In this document: piece by piece, positions 25,884-35,078 of the stretch | How positions within the stretch are numbered: position 1 is the first letter of the stretch | Layout: each line of letters opens with the position of its first letter | From: Ochrobactrum sp. CGA5 | GTDB taxonomy: Bacteria; Pseudomonadota; Alphaproteobacteria; Rhizobiales; Rhizobiaceae | NCBI RefSeq assembly: GCF_006345815.1 | Contig: NZ_VCIG01000004.1 | Span: forward strand, 62,001 to 126,000 | Length of the DNA: 64,000 nucleotides | Direction of reading: 5' to 3' | Translations under genes and position numbers: made by a program | Notes under the pieces: model-generated | What the model saw: the letters and a program-made list of their open reading frames with translations, nothing else | Database searches by the model: none | Told to the model about the DNA's origin: nothing

Positions 25884-27154
25884 ACCTGATGACCATCGTT
25901 CTCATCATGTTGGCGCTGATCGCGCTCAATATGCGCCTTTATGTAGCCATCCTTATTGCGGTCTTCACCTATTTCATCTTCTTTAACCAGATGCCGATAG
26001 CGATTGCCGTGCAGCGCTTTATCAGTCCGGCACAGAACACGTCGCTGCTCGCCATTCCGTTCTTTATCATGCTTGGCACGGTAATGTCGCATACCGGCAT
26101 TGCAGAACGTCTGATCAAGGTTGCGGAAATTCTGGTTGGGCGCATGCGCGGCGGCATGGCACTCACCAACATCATGGTTTCGACCCTGATGGGTGGCGTC
26201 AGCGCTTCCAATCTGGCCGACAGTGCCATGCTCACCCGCATGATGGTGCCGGAGATGGTCAAGCGTGGCTATGACAAGGCATTTTCCTGTGCCGTGACGG
26301 CTTCGGGCTCGCTGATCACGCCGATCATTCCTCCGGGCATTGCACTCATTATCTATGGCCTGATCGCTGACGTTTCGATCGGCAAGATGTTCATGGCGGG
26401 TGTGCTGCCGGGCATTCTGGGCGCCGTTATCCTGATGATCGCGGCCTATGCGACGTCAGTAAAGCGCGGCTACAAGCCAAGCCGTGAAAGGCGGATGAGC
26501 GGCGCCGAGGTTGCTTCGACGCTTGCTTCGGCGTGGCCTGCGGTCCTGTTGCTGTTCGCTATCATCGGCGGCATTCGCATGAACATATTCACGCCGACGG
26601 AAGCCGGTGCAGTTGCTGTTACGCTGGTTCTGATCATCGGTTTCGTGATCTATCGCGAAATGCGCATCTCGCATGTGGTGGATTCGTTGATCGAGACGGC
26701 GAAATCGACCGCGTCCGTCATGCTGGTCATCATGGCATCGTCAGCGCTTGCATGGGTGTTCTCGCTTGAACAGGCTGGCCAGTCACTCATGCAGCTTATC
26801 TCATCCGTCACCAGTAATCCTTATGTGTTCCTGCTGGCAGTCAACGTGATCCTGCTGGTTCTGGGTGCATTGATTGAGGGCACGGCGCTGATGATCGTGC
26901 TGGTGCCGCTTCTGATGCCGACGGTAAAGGCTCTGGGTATCGATCCGGCCCATTTCGGTATCATCGTGATTATCAATTTGTCGATTGGCACGCTAACACC
27001 GCCTGTCGGGACGGTCATGCTGATGGTCTGCAATATCGCGAAGGTGAGAGTTGGAGATTTCACCCGCCAGGCATTGAGTATGTATCTGGCGCTGTTCATC
27101 CTGCTGGCGCTAGTCACTTACGTGCCGATTATCTCAACATATCTGGCTCATTAG
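25880..27154 (+). CDS. TRAP transporter large permease DctM
   Basis: A 424-residue membrane protein with about eleven to twelve helices. Family features are AIPFFIMLGTVMSHTGIAERL (about 58-78), GGVSASNLADSAMLTRMM and ASGSLITPIIPPGIALIIYG (about 137-156). It carries the sodium-coupled transport step of a sugar-acid TRAP system. It is the last gene of the GntR-uxaA-dehydrogenase-TRAP operon and is followed by an interspersed repeat and a strong terminator. Confidence 0.93.
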   Translation: MNLMTIVLIMLALIALNMRLYVAILIAVFTYFIFFNQMPIAIAVQRFISPAQNTSLLAIPFFIMLGTVMSHTGIAERLIKVAEILVGRMRGGMALTNIMVSTLMGGVSASNLADSAMLTRMMVPEMVKRGYDKAFSCAVTASGSLITPIIPPGIALIIYGLIADVSIGKMFMAGVLPGILGAVILMIAAYATSVKRGYKPSRERRMSGAEVASTLASAWPAVLLLFAIIGGIRMNIFTPTEAGAVAVTLVLIIGFVIYREMRISHVVDSLIETAKSTASVMLVIMASSALAWVFSLEQAGQSLMQLISSVTSNPYVFLLAVNVILLVLGALIEGTALMIVLVPLLMPTVKALGIDPAHFGIIVIINLSIGTLTPPVGTVMLMVCNIAKVRVGDFTRQALSMYLALFILLALVTYVPIISTYLAH

Positions 27155-27159
27155 GGCAT

Positions 27160-27255
27160 CTCCAGCACAGGCGCGAAGCGGTTTTGCGTAGGATAATGCG
27201 TAAAAGACAAAGAGGCAGAGCATTTCGATTGTTTCAATTTAAACTGGAAATGCTC
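27160..27255. repeat. Interspersed intergenic repeat, likely Brucellaceae palindromic family
   Basis: The segment holds GGCGCGAAGCGG followed by GGATAATGCGTAAAAGAC and ends in a 9-bp perfect inverted repeat, GAGCATTTC (27218-27226) and GAAATGCTC (27247-27255). From memory this wording recurs in intergenic regions of Ochrobactrum and Brucella genomes. It directly abuts the terminator. No coding potential is seen. Confidence 0.55.
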
Positions 27256-27286
27256 AAAAAAAGCGCGGGGTTTCCCGCGCTTTTTC
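27256..27286. terminator. Bidirectional rho-independent terminator
   Basis: AGCGCGGG (27262-27269) pairs with CCCGCGCT (27274-27281), flanked by A7 and T5. It ends the TRAP operon on the plus strand and the M81 metallopeptidase operon on the minus strand. Confidence 0.9.
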
Positions 27287-27292
27287 ATTTGT

Positions 27293-28762
27293 TCACCACG
27301 GGTTTTCAACACGCGGCCAGATGGCACGACTGAGCTTGTGATAATTGGTTGTGCGTGGATCGCTCGGATAGGAACTGGGCGCGGCGACATAGATGATTTC
27401 GGCAGCGATCGGAGCGAAGCCCGCGTGGAAATGATTGGTGGATTTGACCACCAATATATCCTTTTTCATGGGCTCAACGCCGACATTTGAAAAGATATTT
27501 GGCTCGAATGTCTGCGTTCGGTTGGTGTTGAGAATAATGTCAATCTCGGTGCCTTCAATGCGCACCACCGCCGACGCTCCCAGTGTCACGCGGCTTGGAC
27601 CAAAACTCTGCCAGCCTTCGGTAAGGGTTTTCATGACCATTACGCGGGCATCGATGGGTTCGCCCCCCAGCGGACCGGATTTGCCGCCGAAACGCAGATC
27701 GATCACAGCGCCTTCGCCCGCCGCATGACAGAATGTCACTGCGATAGGGTCCCAGATCGTAGCAACGCCGATGTTGGCGATGCCGCGCTCGATCAGGCGA
27801 CGAAGGATATAGGTCCCGTCGCCCGCGACGCCACCGCCGGGATTGTCCCATACGTCTGCGATTACAGCTGGCTTTGCAGGATTGTCCGCATGGGCGGCCA
27901 ACGCCCGGTCGATGCCTTGATCTGTGTCAAACATCGTCATCAAGGTTTGCTCGCGCATGGCGATCAGTTCACGTCCGAGCTTTTCTGCAAGTGCTACACC
28001 CTTTGCCGGATCGTTGTCGGTGACCACAAGAATGCGGGTTCCCATTTCCGGCACATCGGCAGCCATGAAGCCATGAATGACGGAAATGGACAGAATGCCA
28101 TCCTTACCGTGCATTGCCTTTATACGGTCGATGAAGGAGCGCATCGGCTCCTTACTCGTAGGGAACACACCGATCATACGGCAGTCGAAGGTGGATATGA
28201 CCGGCTTGGTGCGATCCCTCAGGGCATCGAGTGCAAGATCAACCACGTGTTCGCCGCGTTCGTAAAAATCCGTGTGAGGAAATTCGAGGAACGACGCGAA
28301 AATATTGAGGTTTTCGACACGCTTCGGCGTCAGATGGCTATGTGGATCGAACTCGCTTGCGACGAGTACATCCGGTCCGACAATAGCTCGCACGTGCTCC
28401 AGAAGGTCGCCTTCGCAATCATCGTAGCCTTGGGCGACCATGGCGCCATGCAGGCCAAGGACGACCGCATGGACGGGCATTGCGGCCTTGAGCTGATCGA
28501 GAATTTCATCGCGCAATTCCTCGAAAGCCTGTCGCTGCAACAATCCGCCCGGCTCCGCCCAGGTGGCCGTGCCTTCGATGATAGTCAATCCTTCCGCGGC
28601 AGCGCGTTTACGCAATGCCACGATGGGCGAGGAGCACAATGTTGGCGTTTCCGGGTGCTTGCCCGGTTTGGCATAGAAGGCCATTTCAAACGAGGCCTTG
28701 TCTGTCGGAACCGGCGAGAACGTGTTGGTTTCTGTCGCAAGCGACGCGGTGAAAATGCGCAT
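27293..28762 (-). CDS. M81 (MlrC-like) zinc metallopeptidase
   Basis: A 489-residue enzyme of the MlrC/M81 family, named for microcystin-degrading MlrC. The N-terminus TASLATETNTFSPVPTD (residues 5-21) is diagnostic. Likely metal and active-site motifs are GLHGAMVAQGYDDCEGDLLEH (about 103-123; quoted in two families of ligands), SEFDPHSHLTP and DVWDNPGGGVAGDGTYILR. Most family members have no proven substrate, and many sit in amino-acid or amide catabolic loci. It is the last gene of the minus-strand ABC-RidA operon, 31 bases after ridA. Confidence 0.88.
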   Translation of the reverse strand: MRIFTASLATETNTFSPVPTDKASFEMAFYAKPGKHPETPTLCSSPIVALRKRAAAEGLTIIEGTATWAEPGGLLQRQAFEELRDEILDQLKAAMPVHAVVLGLHGAMVAQGYDDCEGDLLEHVRAIVGPDVLVASEFDPHSHLTPKRVENLNIFASFLEFPHTDFYERGEHVVDLALDALRDRTKPVISTFDCRMIGVFPTSKEPMRSFIDRIKAMHGKDGILSISVIHGFMAADVPEMGTRILVVTDNDPAKGVALAEKLGRELIAMREQTLMTMFDTDQGIDRALAAHADNPAKPAVIADVWDNPGGGVAGDGTYILRRLIERGIANIGVATIWDPIAVTFCHAAGEGAVIDLRFGGKSGPLGGEPIDARVMVMKTLTEGWQSFGPSRVTLGASAVVRIEGTEIDIILNTNRTQTFEPNIFSNVGVEPMKKDILVVKSTNHFHAGFAPIAAEIIYVAAPSSYPSDPRTTNYHKLSRAIWPRVENPW

Positions 28763-28793
28763 TGAAGTACTCTGTGCGGATGAGGTGGAGTGC

Positions 28794-29165
28794 TTATTTC
28801 TGCGGTGCGTAGGCGATGGCCTCGACTTCGATTTTGATATCGATCATCAGGCGGGATTCGACCGTGGTGCGCGCCGGAGGCTCCTTTGGAAAATAGGTGC
28901 CGTAAACAGTATTCATCCGTCCGAAATCGCGCGCATCCTCCAACCAGACAGTTGTCTTGACCACGTCGTCCATGGTGGCTCCGGCCAATGCCAGCACGGC
29001 CTTGACGTTTTCGAGCACCTGCTTTGTTTGAGCTTCGATGCCGCCTTCTACGACGTGACCGTCAGGTCCGACCGGGACCTGTCCCGAAATATAGACTGTG
29101 TCGCCTGCGCGGACAGCGGGGGAAAGAGGCACATGCGATGCGCCGAAGACCTGCTTTCTGGACAT
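28794..29165 (-). CDS. RidA-family protein with catalytic arginine
   Basis: A 123-residue YjgF/YER057c/UK114 protein. It has YISGQVPVGPDGHVV and VVKTTVWLEDARDFGRMN, and the active-site Arg is present in VESRLMIDIKIEVEA near the C-terminus. RidA trimers hydrolyse reactive enamine/imine products of PLP enzymes. The ATG at 29165 is preferred because GGAG is six bases upstream; the ATG one codon earlier is too close. It sits between an ABC permease and the M81 enzyme, and a PLP enzyme (35079) lies in the divergent arm, which fits an imine intermediate in this pathway. Confidence 0.88.
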   Translation of the reverse strand: MSRKQVFGASHVPLSPAVRAGDTVYISGQVPVGPDGHVVEGGIEAQTKQVLENVKAVLALAGATMDDVVKTTVWLEDARDFGRMNTVYGTYFPKEPPARTTVESRLMIDIKIEVEAIAYAPQK

Positions 29166-29177
29166 CATTTTCTCCGG

Positions 29178-30005
29178 TTATTTGACGGCTCCAAGGGCCA
29201 GTCCCTTGATGAGATAGCGCTGGAGCCAGATGAAAAGGACGGCGACTGGGAGCGTGGCAAGGAAGGTCGCCGCCATTACGTAATGCCATTCGACGGTGTA
29301 GCGTCCCGCCACCAGTGAGAAGACTTGAATGGGCAGGGTGTAACTCTCCTGCCTGCGCAACATCGTCAGGGCAACGACGAATTCGTTCCATGCATTGATG
29401 AAGGTGAAGATACCCGTGACGGCAATGGCAGGCAGGCAAAGCGGCAGGAACACTTTTATCAGTGTCTTGCCGCGTCCAGCCCCTTCCATCCATGAGGCTT
29501 CTTCCAGATCGCGTGGGATGGTGTCGAAATAGCTTTGCAGCATCCACACCGTAAAGGCGATGTTGAAGGCCATGTAGACCGCACCGACCGCAGAGACACT
29601 TTCGATCAGTCCATAGGCGGCGAGAAGCCGGAAAAGGCCCAGTACCAGAACAATGGGCGAGATCATCTGCGAAATAAGCAGGAATTGTCGGAATGCGCCA
29701 TGGCCATCAAAGCGAAAGCGCGACATCGCATAGGCGGCAGGAATAGAGACAATGATTGCGCCAACGGAAGCAATGACCGAAACATAAAGCGAGTTCAGAA
29801 GTGCCTGCCCGAACTTGGTTTGACCCCACATTTCCGAAAAGTTCTGCCAGCGGAAGCTGCTGGGCCACCATGTGGGAGACAGGACTTCCTGTGGCGGCTT
29901 GACGGCGGTGAAAAACATTACCGCAAAGGGAAACAGTGTCAGCACGATGAGGGGCGATAGAACCGCCCAGGCGATGAGCGTGCGTTTCAGCTTTGAACCT
30001 GTCAT
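29178..30005 (-). CDS. MalG-type sugar ABC permease
   Basis: A 275-residue permease starting at ATG 30005 with GAGGAG upstream. It has six helices and the EAA loop [21 protein letters not shown] (about 182-202, first 20 residues match the consensus). It starts inside the last codons of the preceding permease gene (four-base overlap). With its partner it forms the channel of a CUT1-type importer whose ATPase is encoded on the opposite strand at 33134. Confidence 0.9.
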   Translation of the reverse strand: MTGSKLKRTLIAWAVLSPLIVLTLFPFAVMFFTAVKPPQEVLSPTWWPSSFRWQNFSEMWGQTKFGQALLNSLYVSVIASVGAIIVSIPAAYAMSRFRFDGHGAFRQFLLISQMISPIVLVLGLFRLLAAYGLIESVSAVGAVYMAFNIAFTVWMLQSYFDTIPRDLEEASWMEGAGRGKTLIKVFLPLCLPAIAVTGIFTFINAWNEFVVALTMLRRQESYTLPIQVFSLVAGRYTVEWHYVMAATFLATLPVAVLFIWLQRYLIKGLALGAVK

Positions 30006-30871
30006 GTACGTTCTCCTCGCATCGCAAGGCGGATATAGATCGCTGTGAAGACCAGGAGTATCGCCAGCATGATAAGTGATACGGCGGAGGCCTCCCCCAG
30101 CTTTCCGAGGCGGAAAGCGAGCTTGTAGAGATGCGTCACGAGAATATCGGTGGAGTTTGCCGGTCCGCCCTGTGTCATGACCCAGATGATTGGGAATGAA
30201 TTGAAGACATAGATCGTATTGAGCACGATAGCGATATTCACGAATGGTTTGAGCAGCGGAAAGGTGATCTCTCGAAACTGCTGCCACAGACTGGCGCCTT
30301 CGAGGGACGATGCTTCGTAGAGATCTTCCGGGATGGATGACAGTCCGCCGAGAAAGATCGTGGTCGTGAAGGGCACGGTGACGAGAATGCCGACCAGTAT
30401 TTGCATCGGAAAGGCGGTAGCCGCACTGGCCAGCCATTGAATATTGCTGTCGATGATGCCGAGATTGCGCAGGGCGGAATTGAGCATTCCGCTTTCGCCG
30501 TTGAGTGCCCAACGCCAGACGATGGCTGTCATGGTAAGAGAAACTGCCCATGGCAGCATGACGATGACGCGCGCTACAGAGCGGCCGTAGAAATCCATGT
30601 TGAGAATGATAGCGACCGGAATGGAGACGATCAGCGCACCGCCCACAACCGCTACGGTCCAGATCGCGGTGCGCCAGAGTGAGTTGAGAAAATCGGGCGT
30701 TGCGAAAAGCGCAGTGAAGTTTGCGCCATTATTGAAATCGCTAAGCTGCCCGAAGCGGTTCACGTCATGGCTGGCAATTTCAACGAGATGCACCACGGGC
30801 CAGAAGATTACCACCGCAGCCAGGAGCAGGCTCGGTAGGATCAGGAGATAGGGCAGAGTGCGGCTTTGCAT
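30002..30871 (-). CDS. MalF-type sugar ABC permease
   Basis: A 289-residue permease with six helices and the EAA loop [20 protein letters not shown] (about 187-206). It is the first permease of the operon and is separated from the receptor gene by 70 bases that contain a terminator-like hairpin. CUT1 permeases normally import oligosaccharides, glycerol phosphate or related compounds; nothing in this sequence fixes the substrate. Confidence 0.9.
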   Translation of the reverse strand: MQSRTLPYLLILPSLLLAAVVIFWPVVHLVEIASHDVNRFGQLSDFNNGANFTALFATPDFLNSLWRTAIWTVAVVGGALIVSIPVAIILNMDFYGRSVARVIVMLPWAVSLTMTAIVWRWALNGESGMLNSALRNLGIIDSNIQWLASAATAFPMQILVGILVTVPFTTTIFLGGLSSIPEDLYEASSLEGASLWQQFREITFPLLKPFVNIAIVLNTIYVFNSFPIIWVMTQGGPANSTDILVTHLYKLAFRLGKLGEASAVSLIMLAILLVFTAIYIRLAMRGERT

Positions 30872-30891
30872 CGGCTATCAATGTCCCGGAA

Positions 30892-30930
30892 AAGAAAAAA
30901 GCCCGGCAGAGCGAGAGACGCTGCCGGGCA
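30892..30930 (-). terminator. Attenuator after the CUT1 receptor gene
   Basis: GCCCGGCAG (30901-30909) pairs with CTGCCGGGC (30921-30929); on the minus strand the stem is followed by TTTTTT. It lies between the receptor and the permease genes and would reduce transcription into the permeases. Confidence 0.85.
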
Positions 30931-30941
30931 GGCTGGGAGCG

Positions 30942-32177
30942 TCACTTCTTCAGGATCGCGTCCGCCTTCGCGGCAGCTTCTTTTAGTATGGCATCGGGTT
31001 CGCCTTTGCCGAGATAAATGCTCTGCATGGCGTTCGACGTGATATCGGCAATTTCTTCCCAGCCCGGAATGATCGGCGCAAAGCGGGCATCCGGCAGAAG
31101 TGCTGTAAACGCGGCAAGATCGGCATTATTGACGTAATAATCCATCTTTGCTTCTTCCTTGTTGACCGGAAGGAAACCTTCGCCCTGTGTGAATTTGGCC
31201 CGCCACTCGGTCTGGAACAGGAAGTTGAGTACCTTCCAGGCTTCTTCCTTGTTTTTGGAATTCTGGAACATGATGACGGAATCAGTCACGCCATAAGTAC
31301 CTCGTGCACCTGTCGGCCCGGCAGGAATGGCTGCAACGCCATATTTGAGATCGGGCGCTTCTTCCTTGATCTGGTTGGACAGGAAAGGAGCGGTAATCAT
31401 CATGCCAACCTTGCCCTGCTTGAACAGGTTTTGCACGTCCTCGCGTGCATAGGAAGTAACGCCTGGCTGGGTCAGGCCATCATCGATCAGCGACTTATAA
31501 AGCTTCGCAGCTTCAAGTGCGCCGGAAGTGCTAAGGCCCGAGGTGCCATCCTTGTTGAGGATTTCTGTCCCGTAGGACCACATACCGTAATAGTAATAGA
31601 CGTCTGTCTCGATTTCCTTGCCCTGGAGACCAAAACCGTAATTCTCTCCGCCCAGCGCCTTGATCTTGGTGGCCGCGGCTTTCAGTTCGTCCCACGTTGC
31701 GGGCGGGTTTTCGACACCTGCCTTGGCCAGCAAGTCCTTATTGTAGTACATGGCACGGGCGGAGGCTGCGATCGGCAGGCCGTAGGTCTTGCCCTCAAGG
31801 ACTGACGGTGACAGGAAAGTCTCGATGAAGCGACCCTTGAACTCGTCATTCATGTAACCGTCGAGCGGTTCAGCGATGTCCTGCTGCACGAAATCGATCA
31901 GCCAGCGTGTGCCGATGATCGAAAGGTCTGCATTGGTGCCCGCTGAAATGTCGGTCGTCAGTTTCTGCAGAAGCACATCCCATGGCACAACTTCGAAATT
32001 GAGCGTGATACCAGGGTTTGCAGCTTCAAACGCTTTTTTGACCTCTTCGAAATAAGGGGCGGTCTTGGAGCTGTACTCTGCCACGGTCATGCGCACTTCG
32101 CCCGCATTCGCAACCGACGACAGCGCCAGAATGCTCAATCCGGCCAAAAGACCGGCCTTCCATTTGTTGATAGACAT
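30942..32177 (-). CDS. CUT1-type ABC transporter periplasmic receptor
   Basis: A 411-residue SBP_bac_1 receptor with signal peptide 1-25 (ending ANA-GE). The pattern FEAANPGITLNFEVVPWDVL (about 48-67) and the TWDELKAAATKIKALGGENYG hinge segment are typical of extracellular sugar-binding proteins. It is the first gene of the minus-strand arm, facing an SDR gene across about 180 bases. Receptors of this type also bind amino sugars and peptides' sugar parts, so a non-sugar ligand cannot be ruled out. Confidence 0.9.
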   Translation of the reverse strand: MSINKWKAGLLAGLSILALSSVANAGEVRMTVAEYSSKTAPYFEEVKKAFEAANPGITLNFEVVPWDVLLQKLTTDISAGTNADLSIIGTRWLIDFVQQDIAEPLDGYMNDEFKGRFIETFLSPSVLEGKTYGLPIAASARAMYYNKDLLAKAGVENPPATWDELKAAATKIKALGGENYGFGLQGKEIETDVYYYYGMWSYGTEILNKDGTSGLSTSGALEAAKLYKSLIDDGLTQPGVTSYAREDVQNLFKQGKVGMMITAPFLSNQIKEEAPDLKYGVAAIPAGPTGARGTYGVTDSVIMFQNSKNKEEAWKVLNFLFQTEWRAKFTQGEGFLPVNKEEAKMDYYVNNADLAAFTALLPDARFAPIIPGWEEIADITSNAMQSIYLGKGEPDAILKEAAAKADAILKK

Positions 32178-32271
32178 CTTTCCGTTCCCTTGTTTTGCAC
32201 CGCATTGTGGCGATGACTGTATATTTTGTTATTTTCCTACATTATCGGCTTTATTGTTAGCTTCAAGCGAA

Positions 32272-32289
32272 AAGTTTTGTTGCAAACTT
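32272..32289. promoter_or_regulatory. Candidate operator in the divergent ABC/SDR promoter region
   Basis: AAGTTT and AAACTT form a 6-bp inverted repeat with a six-base spacer, in an A/T-rich region between the two divergent starts (32177 and 32357). It could be a site for the RpiR regulator at 34194. Short arms make chance likely. Confidence 0.25.
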
Positions 32290-32356
32290 ACATTTTGCCT
32301 TCTAGGTTGATAAGAAGAAACACATGCAGAAAGCTGCTGCATAGAAGGGGATTAGT

Positions 32357-33130
32357 GTGGAGCAAGCAGGCGAATTTGCCGGAAAGTCGGTGCTGGTCAC
32401 CGGAGCCGGTGGCGGGGTGGGTAGGGCGCTCGCCAGGCTCTTCTCTGAACGCGGTGCCCGCGTGATTGGTTGCGATAAGACACTGGAGGCAATGACAGGC
32501 GACGACTTTCATGCGCAGCATGCCTTCGATCTGCTCGATCGTGAGGGGTTGGAGCTGGCTGCAAAGCGGATCATAGCGGAATCGGGACTGCCCGATATCG
32601 TCATCAACAATGCTGGCTGGACACGTGCCGAGACCTTCGGTGGGTTGGATCAAAGCAATATCGACGCTGAGATTGATCTCAACCTGACTGCGGTTGCCAG
32701 ATTTTCCAATGTTGTGGCACAAGCCATGGCAAAGCGCGGCAGTGGCATCTTCGTCTTCGTTTCCTCGGTCAACGGTCTCTCGCATTTCGGCAATCCGGCC
32801 TATGCGGCCGCAAAGGCCGGGATCAACGCCTTTGCACGTGGTATAGCAGTGGAGTTCGGCAGGAAGGGAGTGCGCGCGAATGTCGTCTGTCCCGGATCGA
32901 TACGAACGCCTGCATGGGATCATCGTATCGCGCAAGATGCGGGCGTGCTGGAGCGCTTGCAGCGCTTCTATCCGCTTGGACGTATCGTCGATACCCACGA
33001 GGTAGCTGAAGCCGTAGCATTCCTGGCTTCTGACCGCGCATCAGGGATTACCGGCGCGATCCTTCCGGTAGATGCCGGGCTGACTGCCGGCTGCCGACCA
33101 TTCATCGAAGATATTCTCGGAGGAGGCTGA
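32357..33130 (+). CDS. Short-chain dehydrogenase/reductase
   Basis: A 257-residue classical SDR starting at GTG 32357 after AAGGGG. NAD(P)-binding TGAGGGVGRALA (residues 15-26), the NNAG motif (about 86-89), catalytic Ser in FVSSVNG and YAAAKAG (Tyr and Lys, about 149-155) are all intact. Asp40 after the second beta strand (IGCDK) favours NAD over NADP. It is the first gene of the plus-strand arm and probably oxidises an alcohol on the imported compound. The true substrate is unknown. Confidence 0.88.
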   Translation: MEQAGEFAGKSVLVTGAGGGVGRALARLFSERGARVIGCDKTLEAMTGDDFHAQHAFDLLDREGLELAAKRIIAESGLPDIVINNAGWTRAETFGGLDQSNIDAEIDLNLTAVARFSNVVAQAMAKRGSGIFVFVSSVNGLSHFGNPAYAAAKAGINAFARGIAVEFGRKGVRANVVCPGSIRTPAWDHRIAQDAGVLERLQRFYPLGRIVDTHEVAEAVAFLASDRASGITGAILPVDAGLTAGCRPFIEDILGGG

Positions 33131-33133
33131 TCG

Positions 33134-34186
33134 ATGAAAGAGGTTTCACTGCGCGGGATCAGCAAGACCTTCGGACAACTGACGGTCCTCGACCGTGTGG
33201 ACCTTGATATTCAAAGCGGGGAATTTCTCGTTCTGGTCGGTCCTTCGGGCTGCGGAAAATCCACGCTTCTGCGGATGGTGGCGGGGCTTGAACCTATTTC
33301 CAGCGGCGATCTTTTGATCGGTGGACAACGGGCTAACGACTTGCCACCGCAAAAGCGCAATATCGCGATGGTGTTTCAATCCTATGCGCTGTTTCCGCAT
33401 ATGACGGCGCGTGAAAATATTGGATTTGGTCCGCGAATTCGCGGCGAGAAGTCGGGAGAAACCGCGGCGAAGGTGGACAGGGCGGCTTCCATCCTCAACC
33501 TCCATTCCTATCTTGACCGCTATCCGCGTCAGCTTTCGGGTGGGCAGCGTCAGCGTGTCGCCATGGGACGGGCCATTGTTCGCGAGCCATCGGTGTTTCT
33601 TTTTGATGAACCGCTTTCAAATCTGGACGCGCAATTGCGTGTGCAGATGCGCACCGAGATTAAGGCGTTGCATCAGCGCCTGAAATCGACGGTGATTTAC
33701 GTCACCCACGATCAGATCGAGGCCATGACAATGGCTGACCGGATCGTGGTTATGAATCAGGGTAAGATTCAACAGGTCGGTGCGCCCTTGGATCTTTATG
33801 ATCGTCCGGCCAACAAGTTTGTCGCGAGCTTTATCGGTTCTCCCTCCATGAGCTTCATTCCAGGAACGGTTTCGGGTGGTATATTCCGTACCGGAGAGGG
33901 GGAACAAATCACCGTTTCTGGGGGATCATTCGATACTCGACAGGCGGAAGCTGGAATTCGACCGGAGAATTTTATGGTCGCACCGGAAGGGAAGGGGCTG
34001 AAGCTCATCATCGAGGTGATCGAGCCGACAGGTCCCGAAACGCATATTTATGGCCGGATTGCTGGGCAGCCCATACGAGCTGTGTTTCGCGAGCGCATGC
34101 ATCTTGCGCCGGGCGAGCAAGTGCCCGTAACTGCAAAGAGCGAATACATTCATCTTTTCGACAAGGATAGCGGTCTCCCGCTTTGA
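33134..34186 (+). CDS. MalK/UgpC-type ABC ATPase
   Basis: A 350-residue ATPase with Walker A GPSGCGKST (about 36-44), Q-loop MVFQSYALFPHM, signature LSGGQRQRVAMGRAI and Walker B VFLFDEPLSNLD. A C-terminal TOBE regulatory domain covers about 240-350. GGAGGA precedes the start. It must energise the two permeases encoded on the opposite strand (29178-30871), since no other ATPase is in the cluster; splitting one importer over both arms ties their expression together. Confidence 0.92.
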   Translation: MKEVSLRGISKTFGQLTVLDRVDLDIQSGEFLVLVGPSGCGKSTLLRMVAGLEPISSGDLLIGGQRANDLPPQKRNIAMVFQSYALFPHMTARENIGFGPRIRGEKSGETAAKVDRAASILNLHSYLDRYPRQLSGGQRQRVAMGRAIVREPSVFLFDEPLSNLDAQLRVQMRTEIKALHQRLKSTVIYVTHDQIEAMTMADRIVVMNQGKIQQVGAPLDLYDRPANKFVASFIGSPSMSFIPGTVSGGIFRTGEGEQITVSGGSFDTRQAEAGIRPENFMVAPEGKGLKLIIEVIEPTGPETHIYGRIAGQPIRAVFRERMHLAPGEQVPVTAKSEYIHLFDKDSGLPL

Positions 34187-34193
34187 ACGTCCG

Positions 34194-35075
34194 ATGAGCA
34201 AGGTTGCTGATATCATCACGCGGCTGCATGTCGTTGCACAGGACGGGTCGAAATCCGACCGGCGGCTGGCTGCACTCGTTTTGGCTGATCCCGATTACGC
34301 ATCCAAGGCGGCAATCTCGGAAATTGCGGCCAGGGCCGGAGTCAGCGAGCCCACGGTGACACGTTTTTGTCGGGCGCTGGGCTGCGATGGCGTGCGCGAT
34401 TTCAAGTTCTTTCTGGCGCAGGCACTGGCCATTGGTGGCCAGTATCTGACGGCGGAAGTTCCTGCACGGGATGTGCGTGAAAGCCGCATAGCCACGGCGG
34501 TGACAGATGCAGCGATCACTGCCATCCAGCGGGCCAGCGACGGACTTGATATGGGCGTATTGCTGAAAGTGGCCGAAAGGCTTGCCGCCGGTGGCCCTGT
34601 GCTATGTCTCGGGTCCGGCGGTATCTCGTCCATGCTGGCAACAGAAATGCAGAACCGTTTGTTCCGGCTAGGTATTCCGGTCTGCGCGCAAGTGGATGGG
34701 CAGTTGCAGCGTATGTATGCGGCCGTCACTACACATGACACGACGGTGATTGCTTTTTCGGTCTCTGGATTCGCGCGTTCGGTGGTGGAGGCCCTGCTGG
34801 TTGCGCGGCAATATGGTGCACAGACGGTGGCGATCACACCTGCTGGCTCCGATCTCGCGAAGGCGACAGATCTGCTCATTCCTTACCAGGCCAGTGAAGA
34901 CGGTAATATTTACAAGCCGACATCATCACGTTTCGCGCTGCTCGCCATCCTCGATATGATTGCCACGGCTACGGCTGAAGCGCGTGGACCGAAGGTTTTG
35001 GAAAGTCTGCGTCGTATCAAACATAGCCTTAATACACTCACCATAGACGATCCGCGTTTGCCGCTGGGAGACTGA
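34194..35075 (+). CDS. MurR/RpiR family transcriptional regulator
   Basis: A 293-residue regulator. The N-terminal HTH_6 domain (1-80) contains ISEIAARAGVSEPTVTRFCRALG (about 42-64, recognition helix at the end). The C-terminal SIS domain (about 120-260) has LCLGSGGISSMLA and TVIAFSVSGFARS, the usual sugar-phosphate binding loops. It probably senses a phosphorylated or amino-sugar-like intermediate of the pathway and controls both arms. It lies between the ATPase gene and the PLP-enzyme gene in one operon. Confidence 0.88.
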   Translation: MSKVADIITRLHVVAQDGSKSDRRLAALVLADPDYASKAAISEIAARAGVSEPTVTRFCRALGCDGVRDFKFFLAQALAIGGQYLTAEVPARDVRESRIATAVTDAAITAIQRASDGLDMGVLLKVAERLAAGGPVLCLGSGGISSMLATEMQNRLFRLGIPVCAQVDGQLQRMYAAVTTHDTTVIAFSVSGFARSVVEALLVARQYGAQTVAITPAGSDLAKATDLLIPYQASEDGNIYKPTSSRFALLAILDMIATATAEARGPKVLESLRRIKHSLNTLTIDDPRLPLGD

Positions 35076-35078
35076 CTC

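Noticed and set aside
27725-28765. Plus-strand frame of about 346 codons
   Set aside because: It mirrors the M81 metallopeptidase gene, which has clear family motifs. There is no ribosome site or domain in the plus frame.
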